A stretch of 64,000 nucleotides of DNA, taken from Xanthomonas arboricola (lineage in GTDB: Bacteria; Pseudomonadota; Gammaproteobacteria; Xanthomonadales; Xanthomonadaceae). Below are positions 24,633 through 33,267 of the stretch, piece by piece. Every line of letters starts with the position of its first letter. Position 1 is the stretch's first letter. Both the position numbers and the translations under genes were made by a program. Where the stretch lies: contig NZ_MIGY01000002.1 in the NCBI RefSeq assembly GCF_002940665.1, positions 558,001 through 622,000 of the forward strand. The letters run 5' to 3'. Under the pieces are notes generated by a model that was not told the origin of the DNA, did not search any database, and was given only the letters and a program-made list of their open reading frames with translations.

Positions 24633-26549
24633 TCAGGCGTCCTTGGACTCGTGCGGTGCGGCGGCGGCCGCTGCATCGGCACCGAGTTCGTACTCGGCGT
24701 CGTAGCTCCACAGCGCACCGTCCGGACGGGCGGGGCCGCAGGAAATCGAGATGGCGCCCTGGTCGGCCGGCCCAACCACCTGGCGGTTGATGGCGAACAG
24801 GTTGCGCCCCAGATCGTTGCCCGCCACCGAGGTGTTGGGCGCGACTTCGCGCGATGCCCACTCTTCGGCCGAGACCAGCACTTCCAGCGTGCCGGCTTCG
24901 CCATCCAGGCGCACGATGTCGCCTTCGCGCACGCGCCCGATCGGACCGCCGCGCGCGGCCTCGGGCGTCATATGGATCGCCGCCGGGAACTTGCCCGACG
25001 CACCGGACAGACGACCGTCGGTGACCAGCGCCACACGCCGGCCCTGGTTCTGCAACAGGCCCAGCAACGGCGCCATCGAATGCAGTTCCGGCATGCCGTT
25101 GGCACGCGGGCCCTGGTAGCGCAGCACCACCACGAAATCGTGTGGCAGCACGCCGGCGGCATGCAGCTTGTTGAGTACCTGCGGCGTATCGATCACCACC
25201 GCTGGCGCTTGGATCGTGCGGTGCTGCGGTTTGACTGCCGACAACTTGATCAGCGAACGCCCCAGGTTGCCGCGCAGCAGGCGCAGGCCGCCCTGCGATT
25301 CGAAAGCGGCGCTGACCGGCCGCGCCACGCTGTCGTCGGCGGTGGTCGCAGTGCCGGGCACGTAGACGACCTTGCCGTCCTGCAGGCGCGGCTCGTTGGC
25401 GTAGGCGCGCATGCCGCCTTCGACCACGGTGGGCAGGTCGTCGTGCATCAGCCCGGCGTCCATCAGTTCGCGGAACACGAAGGCGGTGCCGCCTGCGGCC
25501 TGGAAGCGGTTCACGTCGGCTTCGCCGTTGGGGTAGATGCGGGTCAGCAGCGGCACGGTCTGCGAGATCAGATCCATGTCGTCCCAGGTCAGCACGATGC
25601 CGGCCGCACGCGCCACCGCAATCCAGTGGATGGTGTGATTGGTCGAACCGCCGGTGGCCATCAGCGCGACCACGGCATTGACGATGGCGCGCTCGTCGAT
25701 CAGGCGACCGAATGGACGGAAGTCCTGGCCCAGCGCGGAGATCGCCAGCGCACGCGCGGTGCCCTCACGGGTCAGCGCATCGCGCAACTGCAGTTCCGGG
25801 TTGACGAACGAGGCGCCGGGCAGCTGCACGCCCATCGCTTCGAGCAACACCTGGTTGGAGTTGGCGGTGCCGTAGAAGGTGCAGGTACCGGCCGAGTGAT
25901 ACGAGGACGACTCGGCTTCCAGCAGTTCGGCGCGGGTGGCTTCGCCGGCGGCGTAGCGCTCGCGCACTTCGGCCTTCTGCTTGTTCGGAATGCCCGGCGT
26001 CATCGGGCCGGCCGGCATGAACAGCGCCGGCAAGTGTCCGAAGGCCAGCGCGCCGATCAACAGGCCCGGCACGATCTTGTCGCACACGCCCAGGTACACC
26101 ACGCTGTCGAACATGTCGTGGCTCAGGCCGATCGCCGCGGCCTGGGCGATGTTGTCGCGCGAGAACAGCGACAGCTCCATGCCGGCGCGGCCCTGGGTCA
26201 CGCCGTCGCACATCGCCGGCACGCCACCGGCGACCTGCGCGGTGGCACCGAGCGTACGCGCGGTGTCGCGGATCAGCTGCGGGTAATGCTCGAACGGCTG
26301 ATGCGCCGACAGCATGTCGTTGTAGGCGGTGATGATGCCCAGGTTGGGTGTGGCCGCACCGCGCAGGCGCGACTTGTCGGTCGGCTCGGACGCGGCGAAA
26401 CCATGCGCCAGGTTGCCGCAGCTCAGACGGCTACGGAACGGACCCTCGCGCAGGGCGGCATCGAGACCGGCAAGATACGCCGCGCGCGACGGCGCGCTGC
26501 GCTTGCGGATACGGTCGGTGACGGCTTGGATGTTCGGATGCAGGCTCAT
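24633..26549 (-). CDS. edd: 6-phosphogluconate dehydratase
   Basis: Dehydrates 6-phosphogluconate to KDPG. The 638 residues fit the IlvD/Edd family. Iron-sulphur cysteines are visible in PAMCDGVTQG and LGVCDKIVPG, and the family signatures SAHQPFEHYP, GTCTFYGTANSNQ and LVTDGRLSGASGKFPAAIH are present. ATG 26549 gives the full family N-terminus (LHPNIQAVTDRIRKRS). It is separated from pgl by 94 bases that contain a stem-loop, the only long gap in the operon. Confidence 0.97.
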   Translation of the reverse strand: MSLHPNIQAVTDRIRKRSAPSRAAYLAGLDAALREGPFRSRLSCGNLAHGFAASEPTDKSRLRGAATPNLGIITAYNDMLSAHQPFEHYPQLIRDTARTLGATAQVAGGVPAMCDGVTQGRAGMELSLFSRDNIAQAAAIGLSHDMFDSVVYLGVCDKIVPGLLIGALAFGHLPALFMPAGPMTPGIPNKQKAEVRERYAAGEATRAELLEAESSSYHSAGTCTFYGTANSNQVLLEAMGVQLPGASFVNPELQLRDALTREGTARALAISALGQDFRPFGRLIDERAIVNAVVALMATGGSTNHTIHWIAVARAAGIVLTWDDMDLISQTVPLLTRIYPNGEADVNRFQAAGGTAFVFRELMDAGLMHDDLPTVVEGGMRAYANEPRLQDGKVVYVPGTATTADDSVARPVSAAFESQGGLRLLRGNLGRSLIKLSAVKPQHRTIQAPAVVIDTPQVLNKLHAAGVLPHDFVVVLRYQGPRANGMPELHSMAPLLGLLQNQGRRVALVTDGRLSGASGKFPAAIHMTPEAARGGPIGRVREGDIVRLDGEAGTLEVLVSAEEWASREVAPNTSVAGNDLGRNLFAINRQVVGPADQGAISISCGPARPDGALWSYDAEYELGADAAAAAAPHESKDA

Positions 26550-26603
26550 TGGCTACCGGCTATGAGAAACGGGGGGAAGAAAGTAAGCACGCTCTTTTTG
26601 ATA

Positions 26604-26623
26604 CCCGCACAAGGATGTGCGGG
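26604..26623 (-). other. Stem-loop between pgl and edd
   Basis: CCCGCAC (26604-26610), loop AAGGAT, GTGCGGG (26617-26623): a perfect 7-bp stem in the longest gap of the Entner-Doudoroff operon. It has no T-run in the direction of transcription, so it is more likely an RNA processing or stability element than a full terminator. Confidence 0.45.
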
Positions 26624-26643
26624 CTCTTGCGAGGGACTCGCAT

Positions 26644-27363
26644 CTAAGCGCACCAGTGAACCCGCAATTTCGGGCCAGGCTGCTGCAGCGCCACCCGGAT
26701 CGGATACTGGCTGACATCGTCACCGGCCAATGCAGCCTGCAGCACGTCCAGCTTCTGCTTGCCGCGCAATAGCAGCAGGCGGGTCGGGATGGCGGCCAGC
26801 CCGACCGGTGTCAGCGTGATCCGCAGCGGCCACTGATTCGAGCCAGGGCAGCCGGTGGCATCCAGCGACGCGTACGGCTGCGGGCTGGACAGCGCCTTGC
26901 TCAGATCGGTCGAGCCCGGGAACAGCGAGGCGGTGTGTCCGTCGCCGCCCATGCCCAGCACCGCCAGACACGCGGGTTCGGCATGCGTGGCCTGCAGGTT
27001 CGCGGTGTGCACGCACTCGGGCAACTGCTTGCCCGGACGCACCAGCGGAATGAAGGTCGCGGCCGGTGCATGGGTCAAAAAACTGTGATTCACCAGCCAG
27101 GCGTTGCTGTCCTGATCCTGCGGGGAGAGCCAACGCTCATCGACCAAGCCCACTTCCACCCGCGCCCAATCCAGCGGACGGTGGGCGAGGGATTCGTACA
27201 CCGGCGCCGGCGTGGTGCCGCCGGACAGCAGCATGCGCGCCTGGCCGCGGCGCGAAATCTCCTGTTCCAGCAGGTCGGCCATCTCGCTGGCGACCGCCTC
27301 GGTCCATTCGGCCGGGTCTTCGTAGCGCACCAGTGTGATGCGCGGATTGTCCTGCAGGTTCAT
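26644..27363 (-). CDS. pgl: 6-phosphogluconolactonase
   Basis: Hydrolyses 6-phosphogluconolactone to 6-phosphogluconate. The 239 residues are typical of the DevB/SOL type. Motifs are MLLSGGTTPAPVYESL (phosphate binding), VGLVDERWL, and the catalytic-site segment LGMGGDGHTASLFPG. The ATG at 27363 overlaps the glk stop (ATGA), so the two are translationally coupled. The C-terminus ends LRVHWCA. Confidence 0.95.
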   Translation of the reverse strand: MNLQDNPRITLVRYEDPAEWTEAVASEMADLLEQEISRRGQARMLLSGGTTPAPVYESLAHRPLDWARVEVGLVDERWLSPQDQDSNAWLVNHSFLTHAPAATFIPLVRPGKQLPECVHTANLQATHAEPACLAVLGMGGDGHTASLFPGSTDLSKALSSPQPYASLDATGCPGSNQWPLRITLTPVGLAAIPTRLLLLRGKQKLDVLQAALAGDDVSQYPIRVALQQPGPKLRVHWCA

Positions 27364-28367
27364 CGCTGCTCCCCTGGATGCTGACGCTGCGCATCCACCG
27401 CATAGGCGGCGGCGCCGAGCAGGCCGGCATGCGGATGCATGACGGCCAGCGATGGCACCCGCGACATGATCGCGGAGAAGCGTCCCTTGTGTTCGAAGCG
27501 CTGGCGGAAGCCAGAATGCTGCAGCGAATCCAGCACCTTGGGCACCAGCCCGCCGGTGAGGAACACGCCGTCCCAGGCGCCCTGCATCAACACCATGTCG
27601 CCGGCGATCGCACCGAAGATGGCGCAGAACAGATCGATGGTGCGCGACGAGCGCGGATCGCCCGCAGCCGCACGCGCGGTGATGTCCTTGGGCTGCAGCG
27701 GGCCCGGGTCGACCCCGGCGATCTCGCTGAGCGCGCGATGGATGTTGACCAGGCCCGGGCCGCAGATCAGGCGCTCGTTGGAGACCCGGCCGAACTGCTC
27801 GGAGAGGATCTCCAGGATGCGGATCTCCTCTGGCGTGCCGGGCGGGAAGCTGACGTGGCCACCTTCGGTTTCCAGCGGGAAGCAGCGCCCGTTGCGGATG
27901 ATCAGCCCACCCACGCCCAGCCCGGTGCCCGGGCCGATCACGCCGTAGTTGCGCGGCTGATCGATCGGCGCCGGCCGCCAGCTGGCGCCGCCGACCTGCA
28001 CCACGTCCTGCGGGCGCAGCAGGCTGATCGCCATGGCCTGCGCGGCGAAGTCGTTGATCAGGTGCAGGGTGCTGAAGCCCAGCATCGCCGCGGTACGCGA
28101 GCGCGAGATCACCCACGGATGATTGGTGATGCGCGCCTCGTCGCCGTCCACGCGGCCGGCCACGGCGAACACGCCCTGGGTGGCCTGCACGCCGATCTGG
28201 TCGAGGTAATAGCGCGCGGCTTCGCCGAGCGAGCCGAAATCGACCACCGCAAATTCGCGCGAGGTGTCATCCAGCAGCGGCACCGAGGCGTCGACGTCGG
28301 CCAGCGCGAAGCGCGCATTGGTTCCGCCGATATCGGCAACCAGCACTGGCTTGGAAGGAGCGGTCAT
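27360..28367 (-). CDS. glk: Glucokinase
   Basis: ATP-dependent glucokinase of the bacterial Glk family, 335 residues, feeding glucose-6-phosphate to zwf. Motifs are VADIGGTNARFAL (phosphate 1), HLINDFAAQAMAI, GPGTGLGVGGLI, GGHVSFPPGTPEE with the sugar-binding His and Glu, and VFLTGGLVPKV (adenosine). The start at 28367 overlaps the zwf stop (ATGA); the longer open frame runs into zwf and is rejected. Confidence 0.94.
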   Translation of the reverse strand: MTAPSKPVLVADIGGTNARFALADVDASVPLLDDTSREFAVVDFGSLGEAARYYLDQIGVQATQGVFAVAGRVDGDEARITNHPWVISRSRTAAMLGFSTLHLINDFAAQAMAISLLRPQDVVQVGGASWRPAPIDQPRNYGVIGPGTGLGVGGLIIRNGRCFPLETEGGHVSFPPGTPEEIRILEILSEQFGRVSNERLICGPGLVNIHRALSEIAGVDPGPLQPKDITARAAAGDPRSSRTIDLFCAIFGAIAGDMVLMQGAWDGVFLTGGLVPKVLDSLQHSGFRQRFEHKGRFSAIMSRVPSLAVMHPHAGLLGAAAYAVDAQRQHPGEQR

Positions 28368-29824
28368 GCGGTGTGTCCCTGTGCGTCGGTGGCCGGGGGC
28401 AGGAAGGGGCCCGCGGCATCGGGGCCCCAGCTGCCGGCCGGGTAGGGCTGCAGCGGCAACTGCGCGTCTTTCCACGCATCGCTGACGCTGTCGATCCACG
28501 ACCAGGCGGCCTTGACCTCGTCGTCGCGCACGAACAGCGCCGGGTTGCCGTTGAAGGCATCCACGAACAGGCGCTCGTAGGCGATGCGGCGGTGCAGGCC
28601 GGTCGGCACCGACAGTTCAAGTTCCAGCGGCTGTAGTTCGATCGCGCCCCATTCCGGGCCGGCCAAGCTGCTCATCAGGCCGAGCTCGATGTTTTCTTGC
28701 GGCTGCAGCTGGAAGGTCAGGCGATTGGGTACGGCGTTCTGCCGGTCCGGGCGCTCGAACAGCCAATGCGTCACCGGCTTGAGCGTGACCACGATGCGGG
28801 TGGAGCGTTCGGCCAGACGCTTGCCGGTGCACAGGTGGAACGGCACCCCGGCCCAGCGCCAGTTGTCGATATGCGCGGTCACCGCGACGAAGGTTTCCAC
28901 GTCGCTGCCCTCCGGCGGGTGATAGGCCTGCGCCGGCTGGCCGTTGATGCTGCCGGCGGTGTAGCGGCCGCGCACGCTGTCGTGGGCGGCATGCTCGGCG
29001 GTCATCGGGCGCAGGGCGCGCAGCACCTTGACCTTCTCGTCGCGGATGCGGTCCGCTTCCAGCGAGGCCGGTGGCTCCATCGCCACCAGGCACAACAACT
29101 GCAGGATGTGACTCTGCACCATGTCGCGCAGCGCGCCGGAGCGCGCGTAGTAGGCATCGCGCCCGTCCACGCCTTCGCTTTCGGCCACCAGGATCTGCAC
29201 CGACTCGATGTAGGTGCGGTTCCACACCGCTTCCAGCAGCGTATTGCCGAAGCGCAGCGCGATCAGGTTCTGCACCGCCGCCTTGCCCAGGTAATGGTCC
29301 AGGCGGAATACGCGGTCTTCGTCGATCAGCGCGCCGATCGACTGCAGGATCTCGCGGGCGCTGTCCGAGTCGTGGCCGATCGGCTTTTCCAGCATCAGCC
29401 GGTGCGGCGCGGCCAGCGCACCGCCCAGGGCCAGGCCCTGGCAGGTGCTGATGTACAGGCCCGGCGGAATCGCCAGGTAGCTCACGCACTGGCGGCTGGC
29501 CAGCTCGCGCACGGCATTGGCCACCGACTCGGCATCGCGCAGATCCACCGAGCGATAGTCGACCCGCTGCAGCAGCGTTTCGATCTGTTCGGGCGTGGCG
29601 ATCGGCAGCGCGGCGGCCAGGCGCGGGCGCAGGACCTCGCGGAATGCCTCGGTGTCGTGTGGCGACAACGCCAGCGCACGGATACGGAAATCCTCCGGCA
29701 GCAGGCCATCGACGAACAATCGCAGCAGGGACGGGAAGAGATAGCGCTGGGCGAGATCGCCGGTGGCGCCGAACAGGATCAGGGTGTTATGCATGGACCG
29801 AATTTCGGATTCTGGAGACATCAT
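28364..29824 (-). CDS. zwf: Glucose-6-phosphate 1-dehydrogenase
   Basis: Oxidises glucose-6-phosphate to 6-phosphogluconolactone, the entry to the Entner-Doudoroff and pentose phosphate routes. 486 residues from 29824. The nucleotide-binding motif is FGATGDLAQR and the active-site segment FRLDHYLGKAAVQNL carries the catalytic His and Lys. The start is uncertain: ATG 29824, 29821 or 29794 (MHNTLILFGATGDLA) are all possible, and none has a strong ribosome site; 29794 may be the true one. First gene of the operon, divergent from the sugar-ABC ATPase gene. Confidence 0.95.
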   Translation of the reverse strand: MMSPESEIRSMHNTLILFGATGDLAQRYLFPSLLRLFVDGLLPEDFRIRALALSPHDTEAFREVLRPRLAAALPIATPEQIETLLQRVDYRSVDLRDAESVANAVRELASRQCVSYLAIPPGLYISTCQGLALGGALAAPHRLMLEKPIGHDSDSAREILQSIGALIDEDRVFRLDHYLGKAAVQNLIALRFGNTLLEAVWNRTYIESVQILVAESEGVDGRDAYYARSGALRDMVQSHILQLLCLVAMEPPASLEADRIRDEKVKVLRALRPMTAEHAAHDSVRGRYTAGSINGQPAQAYHPPEGSDVETFVAVTAHIDNWRWAGVPFHLCTGKRLAERSTRIVVTLKPVTHWLFERPDRQNAVPNRLTFQLQPQENIELGLMSSLAGPEWGAIELQPLELELSVPTGLHRRIAYERLFVDAFNGNPALFVRDDEVKAAWSWIDSVSDAWKDAQLPLQPYPAGSWGPDAAGPFLPPATDAQGHTA

Positions 29825-30088
29825 GATCAGCAGCTGGTCGGAAAGGCGCCGGACAGCCGGCGGTCGGTACGTCTGTTGCTGAGCGACACTGGCGTGCGCG
29901 CAGTGGGGGATGGACGCGCACGCCCAATCCCCGATTGTTGCAGCAAGTGGCCGTCAGCGGTTAGCGCTGCGGCGGGATGCCTGCACATGCGCGGCGAAAT
30001 GCCGGGCCTTGCACGGTAGGCTGCACCGCTTGAAGCAGCGGCTTGGGTCGGTGGCGGCATGGTCCCTCCCGAGATCGATGTTGCCATG

Positions 30089-30102
30089 TGAAAACGATTA
30101 CA
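30089..30102. promoter_or_regulatory. LacI/GalR-family-type operator upstream of sugar-ABC ATPase gene
   Basis: TGAAAACGATTACA fits the pattern TG-N-AA-N-CG-N-TT-N-CA, the general form of LacI-family operators (and of the Gram-positive cre box). It lies about 115 bases before ATG 30216, inside the 391-base divergent gap 29825-30215. A weak TTGCCA (30081) with CAGAAT (30106) could be a -35/-10 pair spanning it, but spacing is long. The remaining gap shows no gene. Confidence 0.6.
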
Positions 30103-30215
30103 TGTCAGAATAAACCAATGCATTCGTTTGCAGGAGATTTCCTTGCAGGCGCATGTCGCGTCACCGCCGTCGGGAGGGCCGAGGGCAGGGCGCACAACTT
30201 ACGTTGAGGCCGAAA

Positions 30216-31304
30216 ATGGCGAAAGTGCAGTTGGAAGGTGTCCGCAAGGTCTACGAGAACGGTCAGGTCGCGGTGCAGGGTGCGAGCTTCGAGGTCGCCG
30301 ATGGCGAGTTGATGGTGCTGGTCGGTCCGTCCGGCTGCGGCAAGTCGACCCTGTTGCGCATGATCGCCGGGCTCGAGGACATCAGCGCCGGCACGCTGAA
30401 GATCGGCGAGCGCGTGGTCAACGACGTGGCCCCGAAGGACCGCGACATCGCCATGGTGTTCCAGAGCTATGCGCTCTATCCGCACATGACCGTGGCCGAG
30501 AACCTGGCCTTCGGGCTCAAGCTACGCGGCCACCCCAAACAGGTCATCGCCGAGCGGGTCAACAACGCCGCCGAGCTGCTGGGGCTGACCCCGATGCTCG
30601 ACAAGCTGCCCAAGGCGATGTCCGGCGGCCAGCGTCAGCGTGTGGCGCTGGGAAGGGCGATGGTGCGCGAATCGTCGGTGTTCCTGCTCGACGAGCCGCT
30701 GTCCAATCTGGATGCCAAACTGCGCCACAGCGTGCGCACCGAGATCGCGCAGCTGCATCGCAAGCTCGGCACCACGATGATCTACGTCACCCATGATCAG
30801 GTCGAGGCGATGACGCTCGGCCAGCGCATCGTGGTACTCAAGGATGGGGTGATCCAGCAGATCGACAGCCCGATGGCGCTGTACGACCGCCCGGCCAATC
30901 TGTTCGTGGCCGGATTCCTCGGCAGCCCGGCGATGAACGTGCTGCAGGGGCGCCTGGATGAGCAGGACGGCCTGCATCTGGTGATGGCCGATGGCTGGCG
31001 CGTGCCGCTGGGTGCGGCACGGGTGGAGCGCAGCTGGTTCGGTCGCGAGGTGATCGTCGGCGTGCGCCCGGAGCACCTGCAGCCGTCAGGCGATGCCGCG
31101 CTGGGCTTTGACGCGCGTGTCGAGGTGATTGAGCCGGTCGGCAATGAGATCTTCCTCAACCTCGACCGCGGCGGCCAGCCGCTGGTGATCCGGGTCGCGC
31201 CGCAGGCCTTGCCGGCGGTGGGGGAACCGCTGCGCCTGGCGCTGCGCAGCGAGGCGTTGCACTTCTTCGACCCGGCCAGCGGCGAACGGCTGGCGCTGGC
31301 CTAA
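30216..31304 (+). CDS. Sugar ABC transporter ATPase (MalK/UgpC/MsmK type)
   Basis: A 362-residue ATP-binding subunit of a CUT1-type sugar importer. It shows Walker A GPSGCGKSTLLR, Q loop MVFQSYALYPHM, signature MSGGQRQRVALGRAMV, Walker B VFLLDEPLSNLD and the switch VTHDQVEA. A C-terminal regulatory MalK-like domain runs from about 240 with VGVRPEHL. ATG 30216 is preceded by GAGG; longer starts upstream give a basic tail foreign to the family. No permease or binding-protein gene is nearby, so it may energise several importers, as MsmK-type ATPases do. The substrate is not decided by the sequence. Confidence 0.93.
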   Translation: MAKVQLEGVRKVYENGQVAVQGASFEVADGELMVLVGPSGCGKSTLLRMIAGLEDISAGTLKIGERVVNDVAPKDRDIAMVFQSYALYPHMTVAENLAFGLKLRGHPKQVIAERVNNAAELLGLTPMLDKLPKAMSGGQRQRVALGRAMVRESSVFLLDEPLSNLDAKLRHSVRTEIAQLHRKLGTTMIYVTHDQVEAMTLGQRIVVLKDGVIQQIDSPMALYDRPANLFVAGFLGSPAMNVLQGRLDEQDGLHLVMADGWRVPLGAARVERSWFGREVIVGVRPEHLQPSGDAALGFDARVEVIEPVGNEIFLNLDRGGQPLVIRVAPQALPAVGEPLRLALRSEALHFFDPASGERLALA

Positions 31305-32191
31305 CGCGCCAGTCCCTGCATGAACGCAAGCGGGCGGGCGGCATGCGCGCCCGCCTGCAGCACGGCGTCGGTCTCCAGGGTCAGCTCCAGCGGCAATACC
31401 GCCAGCGCAAGATCGCCCGCCACGCTGACCAGCGTGCCGACAGTGGCATCGCCCAGCAGCACGGCCTGGCCCGCGTCGACCGGCGCATCGCTGCCAACCG
31501 TATCGACCTGCAGCAATTGCAGCGCACGCTTGGCCTTGCCCAGGAAGTGTGTGCGCGCGACGATCTCCTGGCCCGGGTAGCAGCCCTTCTTGACGCTGAA
31601 CGCGTGCAGGCGATCCAGCGCCAGCTGCTGTGGTGTCCATTGCTCGCGTTGCGCATCGGGCAGGCGCGCCAGCCCCAGTTGCAGGTCCGTACGGCGCCAG
31701 TCGGCATCCATGTGCCGTGATTCGATAGGCGCTGCCAATGCCTGCTCGCCCGCAAGCAGCACCAGCGTGCGCGGCAAGGCATCGCTGCCCATGTCCAATT
31801 CGATACGCTGCGTTCCGATATCGGCCTGCGCGCCTTGCGCGCGCGCAGGCGCGGCATGGCCGCCATACGCCGAAAGCGCCGCGACGCCGATCTTGAGCTT
31901 GCGCCGGAACACAAAACGGCCGAGTTGGGTTGCGATCTCGGCCGCATTGCCATCGGGCAACAGCATCAGCAGGTGGGTGTCGTCCTCACGCAGGAGTGCG
32001 AAGATGGCGATCACGCGCCCCTTTGCCGTCAACCACGCATTCCATTGCCACTGCCCGATCGCCAGCGCCTGTACGTCGTTGGCAAATTGCGCATGCGCGA
32101 ACGCCACTGCATCCGCCCCGATCAAGCGGACGTATTGCATGTCGTGCAGGGAGCCGAAACCCTGCGGAATGAGATTCAGGTTGTCAGCCAC
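31301..32191 (-). CDS. ygfZ: Folate-binding Fe-S cluster protein YgfZ
   Basis: A 296-residue YgfZ/GcvT-like protein that uses folate in the repair or assembly of some Fe-S enzymes. The family signature KGCYPGQEIVART (Cys204) is present, with GcvT-like parts before it (FANDVQAL, NAWLTAKGRVIAIFALL). The start is GTG at 32191 (MADNLNLIPQGFGSLHDM); a Met further in (residue 18) is possible and no strong ribosome site is seen. It ends convergent with the ATPase gene (4-base overlap) and is divergent from the succinate dehydrogenase cluster, whose Fe-S subunit may depend on it. Confidence 0.92.
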   Translation of the reverse strand: MADNLNLIPQGFGSLHDMQYVRLIGADAVAFAHAQFANDVQALAIGQWQWNAWLTAKGRVIAIFALLREDDTHLLMLLPDGNAAEIATQLGRFVFRRKLKIGVAALSAYGGHAAPARAQGAQADIGTQRIELDMGSDALPRTLVLLAGEQALAAPIESRHMDADWRRTDLQLGLARLPDAQREQWTPQQLALDRLHAFSVKKGCYPGQEIVARTHFLGKAKRALQLLQVDTVGSDAPVDAGQAVLLGDATVGTLVSVAGDLALAVLPLELTLETDAVLQAGAHAARPLAFMQGLAR

Positions 32192-32230
32192 GGAAGGGGA
32201 GGACTAAAATCGCAATGTTGTGAGACCACT

Positions 32231-32401
32231 ATGATAGGCCATCCAACCCCCACCCCAGCGCAGGATTCCGAGACGCAGCCTTCTCCTCAGGAGCCTATTC
32301 CCGAGAAGCAGCCACTGCCCAAGGAGATCGGTGGACGCGACGGCCCTGAGCCAACGCGCTACGGCGACTGGGAAAAAAATGGACGCTGCATCGATTTTTG
32401 A
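32231..32401 (+). CDS. SDHAF4-like succinate dehydrogenase assembly protein (DUF1674)
   Basis: A 56-residue protein. The first 35 residues are Pro/Gln/Glu-rich and probably disordered. The C-terminal end GPEPTRYGDWEKNGRCIDF is the signature of the DUF1674 / SDHAF4 family, which in mitochondria and some bacteria binds flavinated SdhA and protects it during assembly. It lies 56 bases before sdhC in the same direction, which supports that role here. A short hydrophilic protein with no signal peptide. Confidence 0.82.
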   Translation: MIGHPTPTPAQDSETQPSPQEPIPEKQPLPKEIGGRDGPEPTRYGDWEKNGRCIDF

Positions 32402-32457
32402 GCAGCTTTTAGCCACAGCGGTCTAGTGCCGCCCAGCCGAGAAAACGAGCCCAGCGA

Positions 32458-32850
32458 ATGGCGATCCGCGAACGTCCTCTTTCCCCGCATCTCCAGGTGT
32501 ATCGCTGGCAGATACAAATGGTTACCTCGATCCTGCATCGAGCGACCGGCATCATTTTGTCAGCAGGAGCGCTGGTCATCGCCGCCGCTTTGCTGGTGTT
32601 GATGATCGGCCAGGACCACTGGACCTGCCTCACCCAGCAGCTTGGTGCCTGGTATGGTCAGCTTTTCCTGTTCGGCTGGACATGGGCATTTGCCTACCAT
32701 CTGTGCAACGGTATCCGCCATATCGTGCAGGACTTCGGGTACGGCTTCAGCATTCCCGCCTTCGTGCGTAGTGGCTGGGCCTCGGTACTGGTCAGCCTGC
32801 TGATAACCGCCGCGATCTGGGCCTATGTCGTGATCGGAGCTGGCGCATGA
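32458..32850 (+). CDS. sdhC: Succinate dehydrogenase cytochrome b556 subunit
   Basis: Membrane anchor of complex II, 130 residues with three membrane segments. RPLSPHLQVYRWQIQMVTS and LHRATGII are the SdhC signature, including the quinone-site Ser and Arg. The haem ligand His is in AYHLCNGIRH. The stop overlaps the sdhD start (4 bases). Confidence 0.95.
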   Translation: MAIRERPLSPHLQVYRWQIQMVTSILHRATGIILSAGALVIAAALLVLMIGQDHWTCLTQQLGAWYGQLFLFGWTWAFAYHLCNGIRHIVQDFGYGFSIPAFVRSGWASVLVSLLITAAIWAYVVIGAGA

Positions 32851-33233
32851 ACCGTTACCGCACTCCGCTGAAAAACGTGCGTGGTCTGGGCGCGGCCAAG
32901 ACCGGTACCGAACATTTCGTTCTGCAGCGACTGACCGCCACCGCGCTGGTGGTGTTGTCGATCTGGTTCCTGGTCTTCGTCCTGAGCCTGCTCGGTTCGG
33001 ACTACCCGGCCGCGGTCGCGGCCGTGTCCAAACCCTGGAACGCGATGTTGCTGGTCGGCTTCCTGGTGGCGATGTTCTGGCATGCGCAGATCGGTCTGCA
33101 AGTGGTGCTCGAGGATTACATCCACAACTCGTTGCTGGCGCTTGCGTTGCAGACCACGGTCAAATTCGTTGCCGCGCTTGGCGCGATCGTCAGCATTTTC
33201 GCAGTGGCGCGCATCGCGCTGGGCGGTGCCTGA
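32847..33233 (+). CDS. sdhD: Succinate dehydrogenase membrane anchor subunit
   Basis: The second anchor, 128 residues with three membrane segments. TGTEHFVLQRLTATALVVLS and the His in MFWHAQIGLQVVLEDYIHN fit SdhD with its haem-ligand His and quinone-site region. It is coupled to sdhC and 34 bases before sdhA. Confidence 0.93.
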   Translation: MNRYRTPLKNVRGLGAAKTGTEHFVLQRLTATALVVLSIWFLVFVLSLLGSDYPAAVAAVSKPWNAMLLVGFLVAMFWHAQIGLQVVLEDYIHNSLLALALQTTVKFVAALGAIVSIFAVARIALGGA

Positions 33234-33267
33234 GTCATCGGGCACCCAGAACAGGAATCCAGATTAG

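Noticed and set aside
23387-24790. 467-residue plus-strand ORF in the gap before eda
   Set aside because: It runs antisense through eda, has no motif, and its left part lies in non-coding DNA with the nested palindrome.
24651-26714. 687-residue plus-strand ORF
   Set aside because: Antisense to edd.
30085-30104. HexR site (TGTAAT-N3-ATTACA type) upstream of zwf
   Set aside because: The half-sites and spacing do not fit HexR; the LacI-family pattern fits better.
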